A DNA stretch of 64,000 nucleotides from SIG603 sp964370775 (GTDB lineage Bacteria; Bacillota; Clostridia; Oscillospirales; Acutalibacteraceae): NCBI GenBank assembly GCA_964370775.1, contig CAYJKT010000011.1, positions 1 to 64,000 on the forward strand, in the 5' to 3' direction. Positions 25,484 through 34,102 of the stretch are shown piece after piece (within the stretch, counting starts at the first letter, position 1; each line of letters opens with the position of its first letter). The notes beneath the pieces are model-generated. The model did not search any database. It saw nothing but the letters and a program-made list of their open reading frames with translations, and was not told the origin of the DNA. The translations under genes were made by a program, and so were the position numbers.

Positions 25484-25653
25484 GCAATTTTTTAATTAAA
25501 GTTACACTAAAATAACTTAATAAATAATGATATTGTGTATAATATGAGATTGTTCGTCAATATTCACAAAAAATGAAGAAATATTTTTTTATGTTTTGAG
25601 GCACAAGATTTGTTTTATTTCTTTTAAGGAAATAAAAATACAATAATGTTTGT

Positions 25654-25680
25654 TATAATAACTTGTGAATTATTTAACAT
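25654..25680 (+). promoter_or_regulatory. Extended -10 promoter and candidate Rex operator of the hydrogenase operon
   Basis: TGTTATAAT gives an extended -10 box (TATAAT at 25654-25659) with no good -35 box. Three bases later TTGTGAA-n4-TTAACAT (25663-25680) matches 12 of 14 fixed positions of the Rex consensus TTGTTAA-n4-TTAACAA. Rex represses fermentation genes when NADH is low; a site at the start of transcription would block this operon. Rex itself is not in the window. Confidence 0.6.
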
Positions 25681-25722
25681 TAAATTTAATTTATTTCCAT
25701 TCAAATTCAAGGAGGAAAAATA

Positions 25723-26220
25723 ATGCTTAAAAAAATTAGTACACTACCTTTTCAAGACACACCAGAGCAAAAGGAAAAATTGATGGCTGTTATTGACAGC
25801 TTAAGAACTCAAAGTGGTGCTGTTATGACAGCTCTACAAGAGGCTCAAGAGATTTACGGCTACTTGCCACTTGAGGTTCAAAAAACAATAGCTGTTGAGC
25901 TTAATGTACCTGTTGAAGAGGTATACGGAGTTTCAACTTTCTACTCACAATTTACACTTACACCAAAGGGTAAATACCATGTTTCTGTATGTCTTGGTAC
26001 TGCATGTTACGTTAAGGGTGCAGACAAAGTTCTTGACAGATTAGTTGAGATTTTAGGAATTAAATCAGAGGAATGCACAGAAGATGGCATGTTCTCACTA
26101 ACTGCATGTCGTTGTATCGGTGCTTGCGGACTAGCTCCTGTTATCACTGTAAACGAGGATGTATACGGAAGACTACTACCAGAAGATGTAGATGCAGTTA
26201 TAGCTAAATATAAAGGATGA
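25723..26220 (+). CDS. hndA: NADH dehydrogenase-like subunit, 24 kDa type (HndA/NuoE)
   Basis: A 165-residue thioredoxin-like [2Fe-2S] protein, first subunit of the multi-subunit hydrogenase. Cluster ligands are visible in CLGTACYVKGA (about residues 87-97) and CRCIGACGLAP (about 126-136), giving CxxxxC and CxxxC. The N-terminal helical part GAVMTALQEAQEIYGYLP is typical of NuoE. RBS is AGGAGG. It overlaps the next gene by four bases (ATGA). Confidence 0.9.
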   Translation: MLKKISTLPFQDTPEQKEKLMAVIDSLRTQSGAVMTALQEAQEIYGYLPLEVQKTIAVELNVPVEEVYGVSTFYSQFTLTPKGKYHVSVCLGTACYVKGADKVLDRLVEILGIKSEECTEDGMFSLTACRCIGACGLAPVITVNEDVYGRLLPEDVDAVIAKYKG

Positions 26221-26768
26221 GAGAGCTATCGCTAAATATATTAGATATAGTTCAAAATTCTATTAAAGCGAATGCAAGTTTAATTCAAATAAGTATTGAA
26301 GAAAATTTTGATACTAATACCATGACAATATCTATAGACGATAATGGCAAGGGTATGACAAAAGAACAATTAGAAGAAGTTACAAACCCATTTTTCACCA
26401 CAAGAACTACAAGAAAAGTAGGTCTTGGTATACCTTTCTTTAAAATGGCGGCGGAAATGACAGGCGGAAATTTTGAGATTAACTCTACTTTAGGAGTAGG
26501 AACAACATTAAAGGCTTGTTTTAACTCTTCTAATATAGATATGACCCCACTAGGGGATATATCTGACACTGTATTGATAATTGTTTCTTCTAATACTGCT
26601 ATAGACTTTCTTTATACTCGTGCCTTTATTAAGAACGAGGAGATTAAGTCTAATAGTTTTGATACGAGGGAAATTAAGGCTGTTTTAGGAGAAGAGGTTT
26701 CACTAAATGAGCCTGAAGTTGTGTTGTGGATGAAAGAATACTTGGCTGAGAATATGTCGGCTGAATAA
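26217..26768 (+). CDS. Histidine-kinase-like ATPase domain protein in the hydrogenase operon
   Basis: A 183-residue protein made of a GHKL/HATPase domain: N box LDIVQNSIKAN (about residues 9-19), G1 box IDDNGKGM (about 40), F box NPFFTTRTTRK (about 57) and G2-like VGLGIPFFK. No histidine-phosphotransfer domain or sensor is present. It is translationally coupled to hndA. Such a gene often sits in clostridial hydrogenase operons; its task is not established. It could act as an anti-sigma-like or serine kinase in control, or in maturation (inference). Confidence 0.8.
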   Translation: MRELSLNILDIVQNSIKANASLIQISIEENFDTNTMTISIDDNGKGMTKEQLEEVTNPFFTTRTTRKVGLGIPFFKMAAEMTGGNFEINSTLGVGTTLKACFNSSNIDMTPLGDISDTVLIIVSSNTAIDFLYTRAFIKNEEIKSNSFDTREIKAVLGEEVSLNEPEVVLWMKEYLAENMSAE

Positions 26769-26823
26769 ATTAATTTTCTATATTAATGAAAGGACGTTCA
26801 AATATTGAACGGATGTGATGTTT

Positions 26824-27195
26824 ATGAAATCATTAGCAGAATTACAAGCGATCAGAGATAAAGCTAAACAAAACTTAAATGTAAGAGCTGAAAACGGATC
26901 AGGTAAAAAGATTTTGGTTGGTATGGCTACTTGCGGTATTGCAGCAGGCGCAAGACCTGTTTTAGCAGCAGCAGTTGAAGAAGTAGCAAAAAGAGGTTTA
27001 GCAGATGTTATGGTAACACAAACAGGATGTATAGGTATTTGCCAATATGAGCCTGTAATGGAAGTTATCGAGGAAAACGGCGAGAAAACAACTTATGTTA
27101 AAATGAATGCCGATAAAGCTGTTCAAGTAATTAACGACCATGTAGTAAACGGCAATGTTGTTACAGCCTATACTATTGGTGCAGTTCAAAAATAA
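26824..27195 (+). CDS. hndB: [2Fe-2S] ferredoxin-like subunit (HndB)
   Basis: A 123-residue thioredoxin-like [2Fe-2S] protein. It starts MKSLAELQAIRDKAK, as HndB proteins do, and binds the cluster through CGIAAGA (residue 37 region) and TGCIGICQYEP (about 68-78). The start at 26824 is preferred over GTG 26815 and ATG 26818 because of homology and the GGATG box. It passes electrons within the hydrogenase complex. Confidence 0.88.
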   Translation: MKSLAELQAIRDKAKQNLNVRAENGSGKKILVGMATCGIAAGARPVLAAAVEEVAKRGLADVMVTQTGCIGICQYEPVMEVIEENGEKTTYVKMNADKAVQVINDHVVNGNVVTAYTIGAVQK

Positions 27196-27207
27196 GGGAG
27201 GATAAAT

Positions 27208-28998
27208 ATGTTTCGTTCTAACGTTCTTGTATGTGGAGGAACAGGATGTACCTCTTCAAGCAGTGAAGTAATAATCAGTAAATTAAATGAAGAAATCAAG
27301 GCAAAGGGTTTAGAGAAAGAAGTTAATGTTGTAAGAACAGGTTGCTTCGGTCTATGTGCATTAGGCCCTATCATGATAGTATACCCAGAGGGTGCTTTCT
27401 ATAGCATGGTAACACCAGACGATATCCCAGAGGTTGTAGAAGAGCATTTACTAAAGGGTCGTATAGTTAAAAGATTACTATACAAAGAGACAGTTTCAGA
27501 GGATAACACAGTTAAATCTCTAAACGAGACAAAGTTCTACGAAAAACAAATGCGTATAGCTCTTAAAAACTGTGGCGTTGTAAACCCAGAGGTTATCGAC
27601 GAATATATAGCTTTAGACGGCTATGCAGCTCTAGGTAAAGTTTTAACAGAGATGACACCAGAGCAATTAGTTGAGGAGATGCTAGCTTCAGGCCTTAGAG
27701 GTAGAGGTGGTGCTGGTTTCCCAACTGGTCTTAAATGGAAATTTGCTGCTGCTAACACAGCAGATCAAAAGTATGTATGTTGTAATGCTGATGAGGGAGA
27801 CCCAGGCGCATTCATGGATAGATCTATCCTAGAGGGTGACCCACATGTTCTTATCGAGGCTATGGCTATAGCTGGTTACGCTATTGGCGCTACAAAAGGT
27901 TATGTTTATATCAGAGCCGAGTACCCAATTGCTGTTAAGAGACTAGAGATTGCTATTAACCAAGCTCGTGAGTATGGTCTATTAGGTAAAGATATTTTCG
28001 GAACTGGTTTTGAGTTCGATTTAGAGATTAGACTAGGTGCAGGTGCATTCGTTTGTGGTGAAGAGACAGCTCTTATGACTTCAATCGAGGGTAAAAGAGG
28101 TGAGCCTCGTTGCCGTCCTCCATTCCCAGCTGTTAAGGGTCTATTCCAAAAGCCTACAGTTCTAAACAATGTTGAGACATACTCAAACATTCCACAAATT
28201 ATATTAAACGGTGCTAGCTGGTTCAAAGGAATTGGTACAGAGAAGTCAGCCGGTACAAAAGTTTTCGCATTAGGCGGTAAAATTGTTAATACAGGTCTAG
28301 TTGAGGTTCCAATGGGAACTACTCTTCGTGAAGTTGTAGAAGAAATCGGTGGCGGTATTCCAGACGGACATACATTTAAAGCTGCTCAAACTGGTGGACC
28401 ATCAGGCGGATGTATCCCAGCTTCTCTAATCGACACAGCAATTGACTATGATAACCTATTAGCTATCGGTTCAATGATGGGTTCAGGCGGACTTATCGTT
28501 ATGGACGAGACTAACTGTATGGTTGACATTGCTAAGTTCTTCCTAGAGTTTACAGTTGACGAGAGCTGTGGTAAGTGTATACCATGTAGAATTGGTACTA
28601 AGAGACTTCTTGAAATGCTTGAGAAGATCACTAGCGGAAACGGTACACTTGAAGATTTAGACAAAATGGAAGAGCTATGTCAATATATTAAAGATAACTC
28701 ACTATGTGGTCTAGGTCAAACTGCTCCAAACCCTGTTCTTTCAACAATGCACTTCTTTAGAGATGAGTACATAGCTCACGTTACAGAGAAACGTTGCCCA
28801 GCAGGTGCTTGTAAGTCACTTACAAACTACTATGTTATTGAAGATAAGTGTAAAGGTTGTACTTTATGTGCAAGAGTTTGCCCAGTTTCTGCAATTTCAG
28901 GCAAACTAAAAGAGGCTCATGTAATTAATACTGCTACATGTATTAAGTGTGGAGCTTGTATCGACAAATGTAAATTTAAAGCAATCGAGAAAAGATAA
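27208..28998 (+). CDS. hndC: NAD(P)-binding flavoprotein subunit (HndC/NuoF-type)
   Basis: A 596-residue subunit that carries FMN and exchanges electrons with NAD(P)H. Order: N-terminal [2Fe-2S] thioredoxin-like domain (CGGTGC...GCFGLC, residues 9-50), FMN/NADH-binding core with GLRGRGGAGFPTGLKW (about 165) and ADEGDPGAFMDR (about 195), GAGAFVCGEETALM (about 272), the [4Fe-4S] site ESCGKCIPCRIGTKR (about 452), and two C-terminal [4Fe-4S] ferredoxin motifs (CKGCTLCARVCP, CIKCGACIDKCK). This matches electron-bifurcating or NADP-reducing hydrogenases. The reading frame is rich in CTA leucine codons, suggesting strong expression. Confidence 0.95.
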   Translation: MFRSNVLVCGGTGCTSSSSEVIISKLNEEIKAKGLEKEVNVVRTGCFGLCALGPIMIVYPEGAFYSMVTPDDIPEVVEEHLLKGRIVKRLLYKETVSEDNTVKSLNETKFYEKQMRIALKNCGVVNPEVIDEYIALDGYAALGKVLTEMTPEQLVEEMLASGLRGRGGAGFPTGLKWKFAAANTADQKYVCCNADEGDPGAFMDRSILEGDPHVLIEAMAIAGYAIGATKGYVYIRAEYPIAVKRLEIAINQAREYGLLGKDIFGTGFEFDLEIRLGAGAFVCGEETALMTSIEGKRGEPRCRPPFPAVKGLFQKPTVLNNVETYSNIPQIILNGASWFKGIGTEKSAGTKVFALGGKIVNTGLVEVPMGTTLREVVEEIGGGIPDGHTFKAAQTGGPSGGCIPASLIDTAIDYDNLLAIGSMMGSGGLIVMDETNCMVDIAKFFLEFTVDESCGKCIPCRIGTKRLLEMLEKITSGNGTLEDLDKMEELCQYIKDNSLCGLGQTAPNPVLSTMHFFRDEYIAHVTEKRCPAGACKSLTNYYVIEDKCKGCTLCARVCPVSAISGKLKEAHVINTATCIKCGACIDKCKFKAIEKR

Positions 28999-29011
28999 GG
29001 GGACATTATTT

Positions 29012-30745
29012 ATGGTAAACATTAAAATTAATAATATGCCTTATGAAGTTGAAGACGGTATCACCGTTCTTGAGGCTGCACGTCAGGCTAATATAAACAT
29101 TCCTACACTTTGCTTCTTAAAAGACCTAAACCAAATCGGTGCTTGCCGTATGTGTATGGTAGAAGTTAAAGGCGCTAGAAGTCTAGTAGCTTCTTGTGTA
29201 TACCCTGTAAACGAGGGAATGGAAGTATTTACAAATACTCCAAAGCTACAAAAATCAAGAAAAACTACACTACAAATGCTTCTTTCAGTTCATGACAGAA
29301 AATGTCTTTCATGCGTAAGAAACGGTAGTTGTGAATTACAAACTCTATGTAACGAGTTGGGTATTGATGATGAGTCTGCATATGATGGTGTTAAACCAGC
29401 GACAGAGAAAGACACATCTACTTTATACCTAGAAAGAGATAACTCAAAATGTATCCTTTGCCGTCGTTGTGTAGCAGCATGTCAAAATCAACACGTTGGT
29501 GTAATTGGTGCTAACAACCGTGGTTTTGATACAGCAATCGGCTGTGCATTTGACTCTAAACTAGCTGAAAATACTTGTGTTGGCTGTGGACAATGTATAA
29601 ACGTATGTCCTACAGGCGCATTAACAGAGAAAAGCTATATCAACGAAATTTTAGAGGCTATTGCTGACCCAGATAAATATGTTGTAGTTCAAACTGCTCC
29701 ATCTGTTAGAGCCGCTCTAGGTGAAGAGTTCGGCATGCCAATAGGCACTAATGTAGAAGGCAAAATGGCTGCTGCACTTAGAAGACTAGGCTTTACAAAA
29801 GTATTTGATACAGACTTTGGCGCTGACATGACAATCATGGAAGAGGCTACAGAGTTCCTAGACAGAGTTCAAAATGGTGGAAAACTTCCTATCATTACTT
29901 CTTGTTCTCCAGGATGGGTTAAGTTCTGCGAGCATTACCACCCAGAGTTCATAGAGAACCTAAGTTCATGTAAATCACCTCAACAAATGACAGGTGCTTT
30001 AATCAAGACTTGGTACGCCGAGAAAGAGGGCATTGACCCTAAAAATATAGTTTCAATTTCTGTAATGCCATGTACAGCTAAGAAATTCGAGACAAACAGA
30101 GACCACCAAAGTGCAGTAGAGGGTCTACAAGACGTTGATTTCAGCTTGACAACAAGAGAGTTAGCAAGAATGATTAAAATGGCTAAAATAGACTTTGTAA
30201 ACCTACCAAACGAGACTTTTGACCCAGCTATGGGCGAGTCAACAGGTGCTGCCGTTATATTCGGTGCTACAGGTGGTGTTTTAGAGGCAGCTCTTAGAAC
30301 TGCTGCAGATGTTCTAACAGGCGAGAGCCAAGAGAGTATTGACTACAAAGAAATTCGTGGTACAAAGAACATTAAAGAGGCTGTATACAATGTTGCTGGT
30401 ATCGAGGTTAAAGTTGCAGCTGTTAGCGGACTTGAAAATGCTCACGAGTTACTAAACAGAGTTAAAAACGGCGAGGCAGATTACCACATTATTGAAGTTA
30501 TGTGTTGCCCAGGCGGTTGCGTAAACGGTGGTGGACAACCTATCGTAAGCTCAAATGTTAGAAATATTACAGATATTAAGACATTAAGAGCATCAGCTCT
30601 TTACAATCAAGACGCTAACATGCCTTTAAGAAAAAGCCATGAGAGCCCAATCGTTAAGAAATGCTATGACGAATTCTTAGAGAAGCCTGGTAGCCATAAA
30701 GCTCACCACATTCTTCACACTAAGTATGTAAACAGAGGACTATAA
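29012..30745 (+). CDS. hndD: [FeFe]-hydrogenase catalytic subunit (HndD/HydA)
   Basis: A 577-residue enzyme that makes or uses hydrogen. It starts with a [2Fe-2S] domain (LCFLKDLNQIGACRMC), then the His/Cys cluster region, two [4Fe-4S] motifs (CILCRRCVAACQ, CVGCGQCINVCP) and the H-cluster domain with all three signatures: TSCSPGWVKFCE (about residue 298), MPCTAKKFE (about 352) and CCPGGCVNGGGQP (about 498). The last cysteine pair is intact. The length is close to the clostridial CpI enzyme. The start at 29012 follows AAGGGGA; an upstream in-frame ATG lies inside hndC and lacks a ribosome site. With HndA-C it should couple NAD(P)H, and perhaps ferredoxin, to hydrogen formation. Hydrogenase maturases are not in the window. 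Confidence 0.96.
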   Translation: MVNIKINNMPYEVEDGITVLEAARQANINIPTLCFLKDLNQIGACRMCMVEVKGARSLVASCVYPVNEGMEVFTNTPKLQKSRKTTLQMLLSVHDRKCLSCVRNGSCELQTLCNELGIDDESAYDGVKPATEKDTSTLYLERDNSKCILCRRCVAACQNQHVGVIGANNRGFDTAIGCAFDSKLAENTCVGCGQCINVCPTGALTEKSYINEILEAIADPDKYVVVQTAPSVRAALGEEFGMPIGTNVEGKMAAALRRLGFTKVFDTDFGADMTIMEEATEFLDRVQNGGKLPIITSCSPGWVKFCEHYHPEFIENLSSCKSPQQMTGALIKTWYAEKEGIDPKNIVSISVMPCTAKKFETNRDHQSAVEGLQDVDFSLTTRELARMIKMAKIDFVNLPNETFDPAMGESTGAAVIFGATGGVLEAALRTAADVLTGESQESIDYKEIRGTKNIKEAVYNVAGIEVKVAAVSGLENAHELLNRVKNGEADYHIIEVMCCPGGCVNGGGQPIVSSNVRNITDIKTLRASALYNQDANMPLRKSHESPIVKKCYDEFLEKPGSHKAHHILHTKYVNRGL

Positions 30746-30751
30746 GTCGAG

Positions 30752-30815
30752 GTCGGGAAGCCCCGACAGGCAATTCGCACATATAGTATAATATGAGTTA
30801 AAGCTTTATTGCCTG
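30752..30815 (+). terminator. Stem-loops behind the hydrogenase operon
   Basis: GTCGGG-AAGC-CCCGAC (30752-30767) lies 7 bases after the stop, and CAGGCAAT (30767-30774) can pair with ATTGCCTG (30808-30815). There is no T run, so it may protect the 3' end or aid factor-dependent termination. Confidence 0.45.
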
Positions 30816-30845
30816 CGTTCAACTTTGACAATGAACTAAATTTCT

Positions 30846-31008
30846 AGGGGCGACCACACATGGTCGCCCCTTAAATTATAGAACTTAGTGAAAAGTTAAA
30901 ATTCTTGTAATACAAAACAAATTTGTTAAAATATTGTAGGGAACGGTCTTGACAGTTCCCTACATCAGTTTACCGAATAAACACCTCTGCACTAAGACCC
31001 ACTCCTAC
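30846..31008. repeat. Decayed palindromic repeats behind the hydrogenase operon
   Basis: Two single-arm palindromes remain: AGGGGCGACC...GGTCGCCCCT (30846-30871) and TGTAGGGAACGG...GTTCCCTACA (30935-30964), with GAACTTAGTGAAAAGTTAA between them and a decayed outer arm CACTCCTAC at the right. Each looks like a collapsed element that lost its second arm. Confidence 0.7.
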
Positions 31009-31072
31009 CTCAAAATGTTGTCAGAGTGCCGTAAAATTCATGAATATAGACGAATAAATGAAAGGGTATTTT

Positions 31073-31414
31073 ATGAGCGGACATAATATATACGAATTTA
31101 AGTTTAGAGAAATGTACAAACTATATGTTGCCAAAGCCGAAAGAAAAGGAAGGTCTAGCGACGAGGTAGATGAGGTTATTGCATGGCTTACAGGCTACAC
31201 AAAAAAAGATATTCACACTATAGATGTAGACATGACTGAATTTTTCAGGAATGCACCGAACCTAAATCCTAACAGAAATCTTATCAAAGGCTCTATCTGT
31301 GGTGTTAAAATTCAAGAGATAGAAGAGCCTATAATGAAAGAAATACGCTACCTTGATAAGCTAATTGACGAGCTTGCAAAGGCTAAACCTATGGAGAAAA
31401 TTTTAAGAAAATAA
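31073..31414 (+). CDS. DUF2200 family protein
   Basis: A 113-residue cytoplasmic protein of unknown function. The family pattern is clear: VAKAERKGRSSDEVDEVIAW, then FFRNAPNLNPNRNLIKGSIC and a C-terminal MKEIRYLDKLIDELAKAKPM. The start at 31073 follows AAAGGG; an upstream in-frame ATG at 31058 has none. It stands alone between palindromic repeats. Confidence 0.88.
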   Translation: MSGHNIYEFKFREMYKLYVAKAERKGRSSDEVDEVIAWLTGYTKKDIHTIDVDMTEFFRNAPNLNPNRNLIKGSICGVKIQEIEEPIMKEIRYLDKLIDELAKAKPMEKILRK

Positions 31415-31464
31415 AGTCCTAATTAACTGTGTAGTGTGATGCAAAATTCGGAATTTTAACTGAT

Positions 31465-31542
31465 TGTAGGGGCGTCCTGTGTGACCGCCCGAAAACTAGC
31501 GGTTTCAACTAAATTCTCGGACGACCACAGGTCGCCCCTACA
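31465..31542. repeat. Palindromic element, GGCGACC arm type
   Basis: A 78-bp simple element between TGTAGGGGCGTCCTGTGTGA and the inverse ending GGTCGCCCCTACA. The left arm has drifted (GGCGTCC for GGCGACC). It separates two converging genes. Confidence 0.8.
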
Positions 31543-31594
31543 TATAAGCATTAAGATTGATTAAATTCCCGACACCAGTAGTCTTTAGTCTTGT

Positions 31595-32467
31595 TTAGTC
31601 ACTAATTCTATATTCGGTAGGCGTAATTCCATAACTTTCTTTAAAACTTTTTGAAAAATAACTCATTTCAGAAAAACCGCAACTAAGTGCAATATCAATA
31701 ATATTTTCGCTTGTGCTTTTTAGTAAAAATGCGGTTTGCTCTAGTCTGAATTTTTTTAAATATTTAATAGGTGAAGTCTTTAAGGTCGATTTAAAACACC
31801 TTAAGGCTTCACTTTCTTTTATATCGGCGCTTTGTGCAATCTCAAACAAAGTGATTTGATTTCCGTAATTTTGGTGAATAAATGACATCATAGTTTTACA
31901 ACGGATTAGCTGTTTCACCGCCTTAAAATCAATAGTTGTTTGTGCATATTTAGCGGTTTTAATAATATGTAACATGACTTTTGTTAAGTATTCTCTTGTG
32001 ATAAATTCATATCCAAAATCTTTTTGAATAAAAGCGTCATGGGCAGATATAATCAGTTCGCAAATTTCGTCAGACAATAAACAAGTGCTAACAGATTTTT
32101 CACCTAAAAACTTATGAAAATAATTCTCGAATAAAGCACTACTTAAATCTCCATAAATAAACCTTGAATGAAGCACAAAAGACTTGATAATACAAGTTTT
32201 TTCGTTATAATCTATGCAGGAGTGCAGTCTACCAGAGTTAATAAAAATGCCCTCACCTGATTTAATAACGTGTTTTTCAAGTTCGCAGATAAGCTCCATC
32301 TCGCCGCTTAGAACAACAATAAGCTCTATTTCGTCGTGCCAATGATAAGGGACAGGGTGTATATTTAGGTCAAGTTGGTAAGCGGCAACAGGCAGTGCAT
32401 GTGTACCTTTTTGATTTAATTCTTTATTGTTTTTATCTAATATAAGATTACAAGATATCTTTTCCAT
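31595..32467 (-). CDS. AraC-family regulator with cupin sensor
   Basis: A 290-residue regulator. Residues 35-110 form an AraC-type cupin (YHWHDEIELIVVLSGEME and GEGIFINSGRLHS). Residues 185-290 hold two helix-turn-helix motifs, the second with ENIIDIALSCGFSEMSYFSKSFK. The sensor suggests a sugar or related small molecule. It is divergent from an MFS transporter 104 bases away and probably activates it. Confidence 0.88.
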   Translation of the reverse strand: MEKISCNLILDKNNKELNQKGTHALPVAAYQLDLNIHPVPYHWHDEIELIVVLSGEMELICELEKHVIKSGEGIFINSGRLHSCIDYNEKTCIIKSFVLHSRFIYGDLSSALFENYFHKFLGEKSVSTCLLSDEICELIISAHDAFIQKDFGYEFITREYLTKVMLHIIKTAKYAQTTIDFKAVKQLIRCKTMMSFIHQNYGNQITLFEIAQSADIKESEALRCFKSTLKTSPIKYLKKFRLEQTAFLLKSTSENIIDIALSCGFSEMSYFSKSFKESYGITPTEYRISD

Positions 32468-32534
32468 ATTATCCTCTTTTGGTTAAATAATTATAATATA
32501 ATGCGATTTTGTAATAGAAACAAGTATGTTTTGA

Positions 32535-32543
32535 TGATATAAT
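32535..32543 (+). promoter_or_regulatory. Extended -10 promoter of the MFS gene
   Basis: TGATATAAT gives an extended -10 box; the -35 region is weak (TAGAAA), as expected if the AraC protein activates it. Confidence 0.5.
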
Positions 32544-32571
32544 TATAACATAACAAAAATGGAGGTGCAAT

Positions 32572-33732
32572 ATGATAAGTTTAATTTTAGCACTAATTTA
32601 TATATCTTTTATAAGCCTTGGACTGCCAGATGCGGTTTTAGGTTCAGCCTGGCCACTTGTAAGCAATGAATTTAGTGTTCCAATTTCAGACATGGGAATT
32701 GTGACAATAATAATTTCAATTGGCACAGTTATTTCAAGCCTTAACAGTACTAAACTTATAAACAAAATAGGGGTACATAAGGTGACCGCTTTAAGCGTTG
32801 CTTTGACCGCTATTAGTTTAATAGGTTACGCTACAAGTCCGTCATTTTTAGTATTATGCTTGTGGTCTATTCCATATGGTTTAGGAGCTGGAAGTGTTGA
32901 CACTGCACTTAATAATTATGTGGCTGTAAATTTTGAAAGCAAGCATATGAGCTGGCTACACTGTATGTGGGGTCTAGGAGCTACTTTAGGCCCATACATT
33001 ATGGGAATTGCCCTTACAGGTGGAATGGGCTTTAGGGTTGGTTATATAATTCTATTTGGTATTCAAGCGGCATTATCTGTAGTTATATTTGCAAGTAGTC
33101 CTGTATGGAAGAAAAAGCCTGAAAGCGCTGTAAGCCAAGCACAAAATAAAACTGCACTTTCTATAAAACAAATATTTAAAATTCGTGGTGTAAAGCAAAT
33201 ATCTATAGCGTTTTTCTGTTTTTGTGCAATAGAACAAACCGCTGGGCTTTGGGCTAGTAGCTACCTTGTTTTTGAAAGAGGAGTAGAAGCAGAGATAGCC
33301 GCCGGATTTTCGGCACTCTTTTATCTAGGAATTACAGTAGGAAGAGGAATTTGTGGTTTTATAGCCATGAAGTTCAGCGACAAGCAAATGATAAGGGGCG
33401 GAACTGTGATAATGGCAATAGGAATAGCTGTTTTGTTTGTTCCAGTTGGCGAGTACACAGCGTTTATAGGCCTAGGTTTAGTAGGCTTAGGTTCATCACC
33501 TGTTTTTCCTTGCGTTATACATTCAACACCTAGTAACTTTGGTGTGGAAAACTCACAGGCTATAACAGGAGTAGAAATAGCTGTTGCCAATGCAGGAATA
33601 TTAATTATGCCGGCACTTTTTGGATATATAGGCAAACAAATTAGTTTTAACCTATATCCTGTATTTTTAGGTGTAATATTAATAATAATGATTTTAATGT
33701 ATGAAATTATGTTAAAAAGAGTTAGAAAATAA
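32572..33732 (+). CDS. Major facilitator superfamily transporter
   Basis: A 386-residue transporter with twelve predicted helices. The first helix region ISFISLGLPDAVLGSAWPLV and the loop NKIGVHKVTALSVALTAIS fit the sugar-type MFS group related to FucP. SMSWLHCMWGLGATLGP-like sequence (residues 123-140) and the mid-protein loop at about 185-200 are typical. Substrate unknown. The divergent AraC regulator suggests that expression follows the substrate. Confidence 0.85.
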   Translation: MISLILALIYISFISLGLPDAVLGSAWPLVSNEFSVPISDMGIVTIIISIGTVISSLNSTKLINKIGVHKVTALSVALTAISLIGYATSPSFLVLCLWSIPYGLGAGSVDTALNNYVAVNFESKHMSWLHCMWGLGATLGPYIMGIALTGGMGFRVGYIILFGIQAALSVVIFASSPVWKKKPESAVSQAQNKTALSIKQIFKIRGVKQISIAFFCFCAIEQTAGLWASSYLVFERGVEAEIAAGFSALFYLGITVGRGICGFIAMKFSDKQMIRGGTVIMAIGIAVLFVPVGEYTAFIGLGLVGLGSSPVFPCVIHSTPSNFGVENSQAITGVEIAVANAGILIMPALFGYIGKQISFNLYPVFLGVILIIMILMYEIMLKRVRK

Positions 33733-33776
33733 TTTCAAAAATAAATGTAAGGAAGATAATTTATCCTTATGTTTAA

Positions 33777-34005
33777 TTGTAGGGGAGGGTCTCATAGCGG
33801 GAACTTAGTGAAAAGTTAATGTGAAAATCCTTGCGGATTTTTTGATTAAAAATTAATTCGTTAAAACGCACAAATTAATGTAGGGGCGGATATTATCCGC
33901 CTATCAAACTTAGGCAAAATCACCAGATTTTTAGGCGGATAATATCCGCCCCTACATGACTAAATTTGCTAAGAGGCACGTCTGCACTCAGACCCTCCCC
34001 TACAA
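33777..34005. repeat. Nested palindromic composite element, copy with all modules
   Basis: The most complete copy. Outer arm TTGTAGGGGAGGGTCTCA, a GAACTTAGTGAAAAGTTAAT module with hairpin AAATCC-TTGC-GGATTT, the linker AATTAATTCGTTAAAACGCA, the inner GGCGGATA-type element (33879-33956), then AAGAGGCACGTCTGC and the outer arm ending CCCTCCCCTACAA. Confidence 0.85.
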
Positions 34006-34060
34006 TGTAACATTAAGTTTGCTTAAATTCCCAACTATGGTTTTTTATAGGCACACTCAT

Positions 34061-34091
34061 AAAAAATCCCCGACAACTTTTGTTGTCGGGG
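34061..34091 (-). terminator. Terminator of xylA
   Basis: CCCCGACAAC pairs perfectly with GTTGTCGGGG around TTTT/AAAA, followed on the minus strand by ATTTTTT. Confidence 0.9.
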
Positions 34092-34102
34092 TAATTTATT
34101 TA

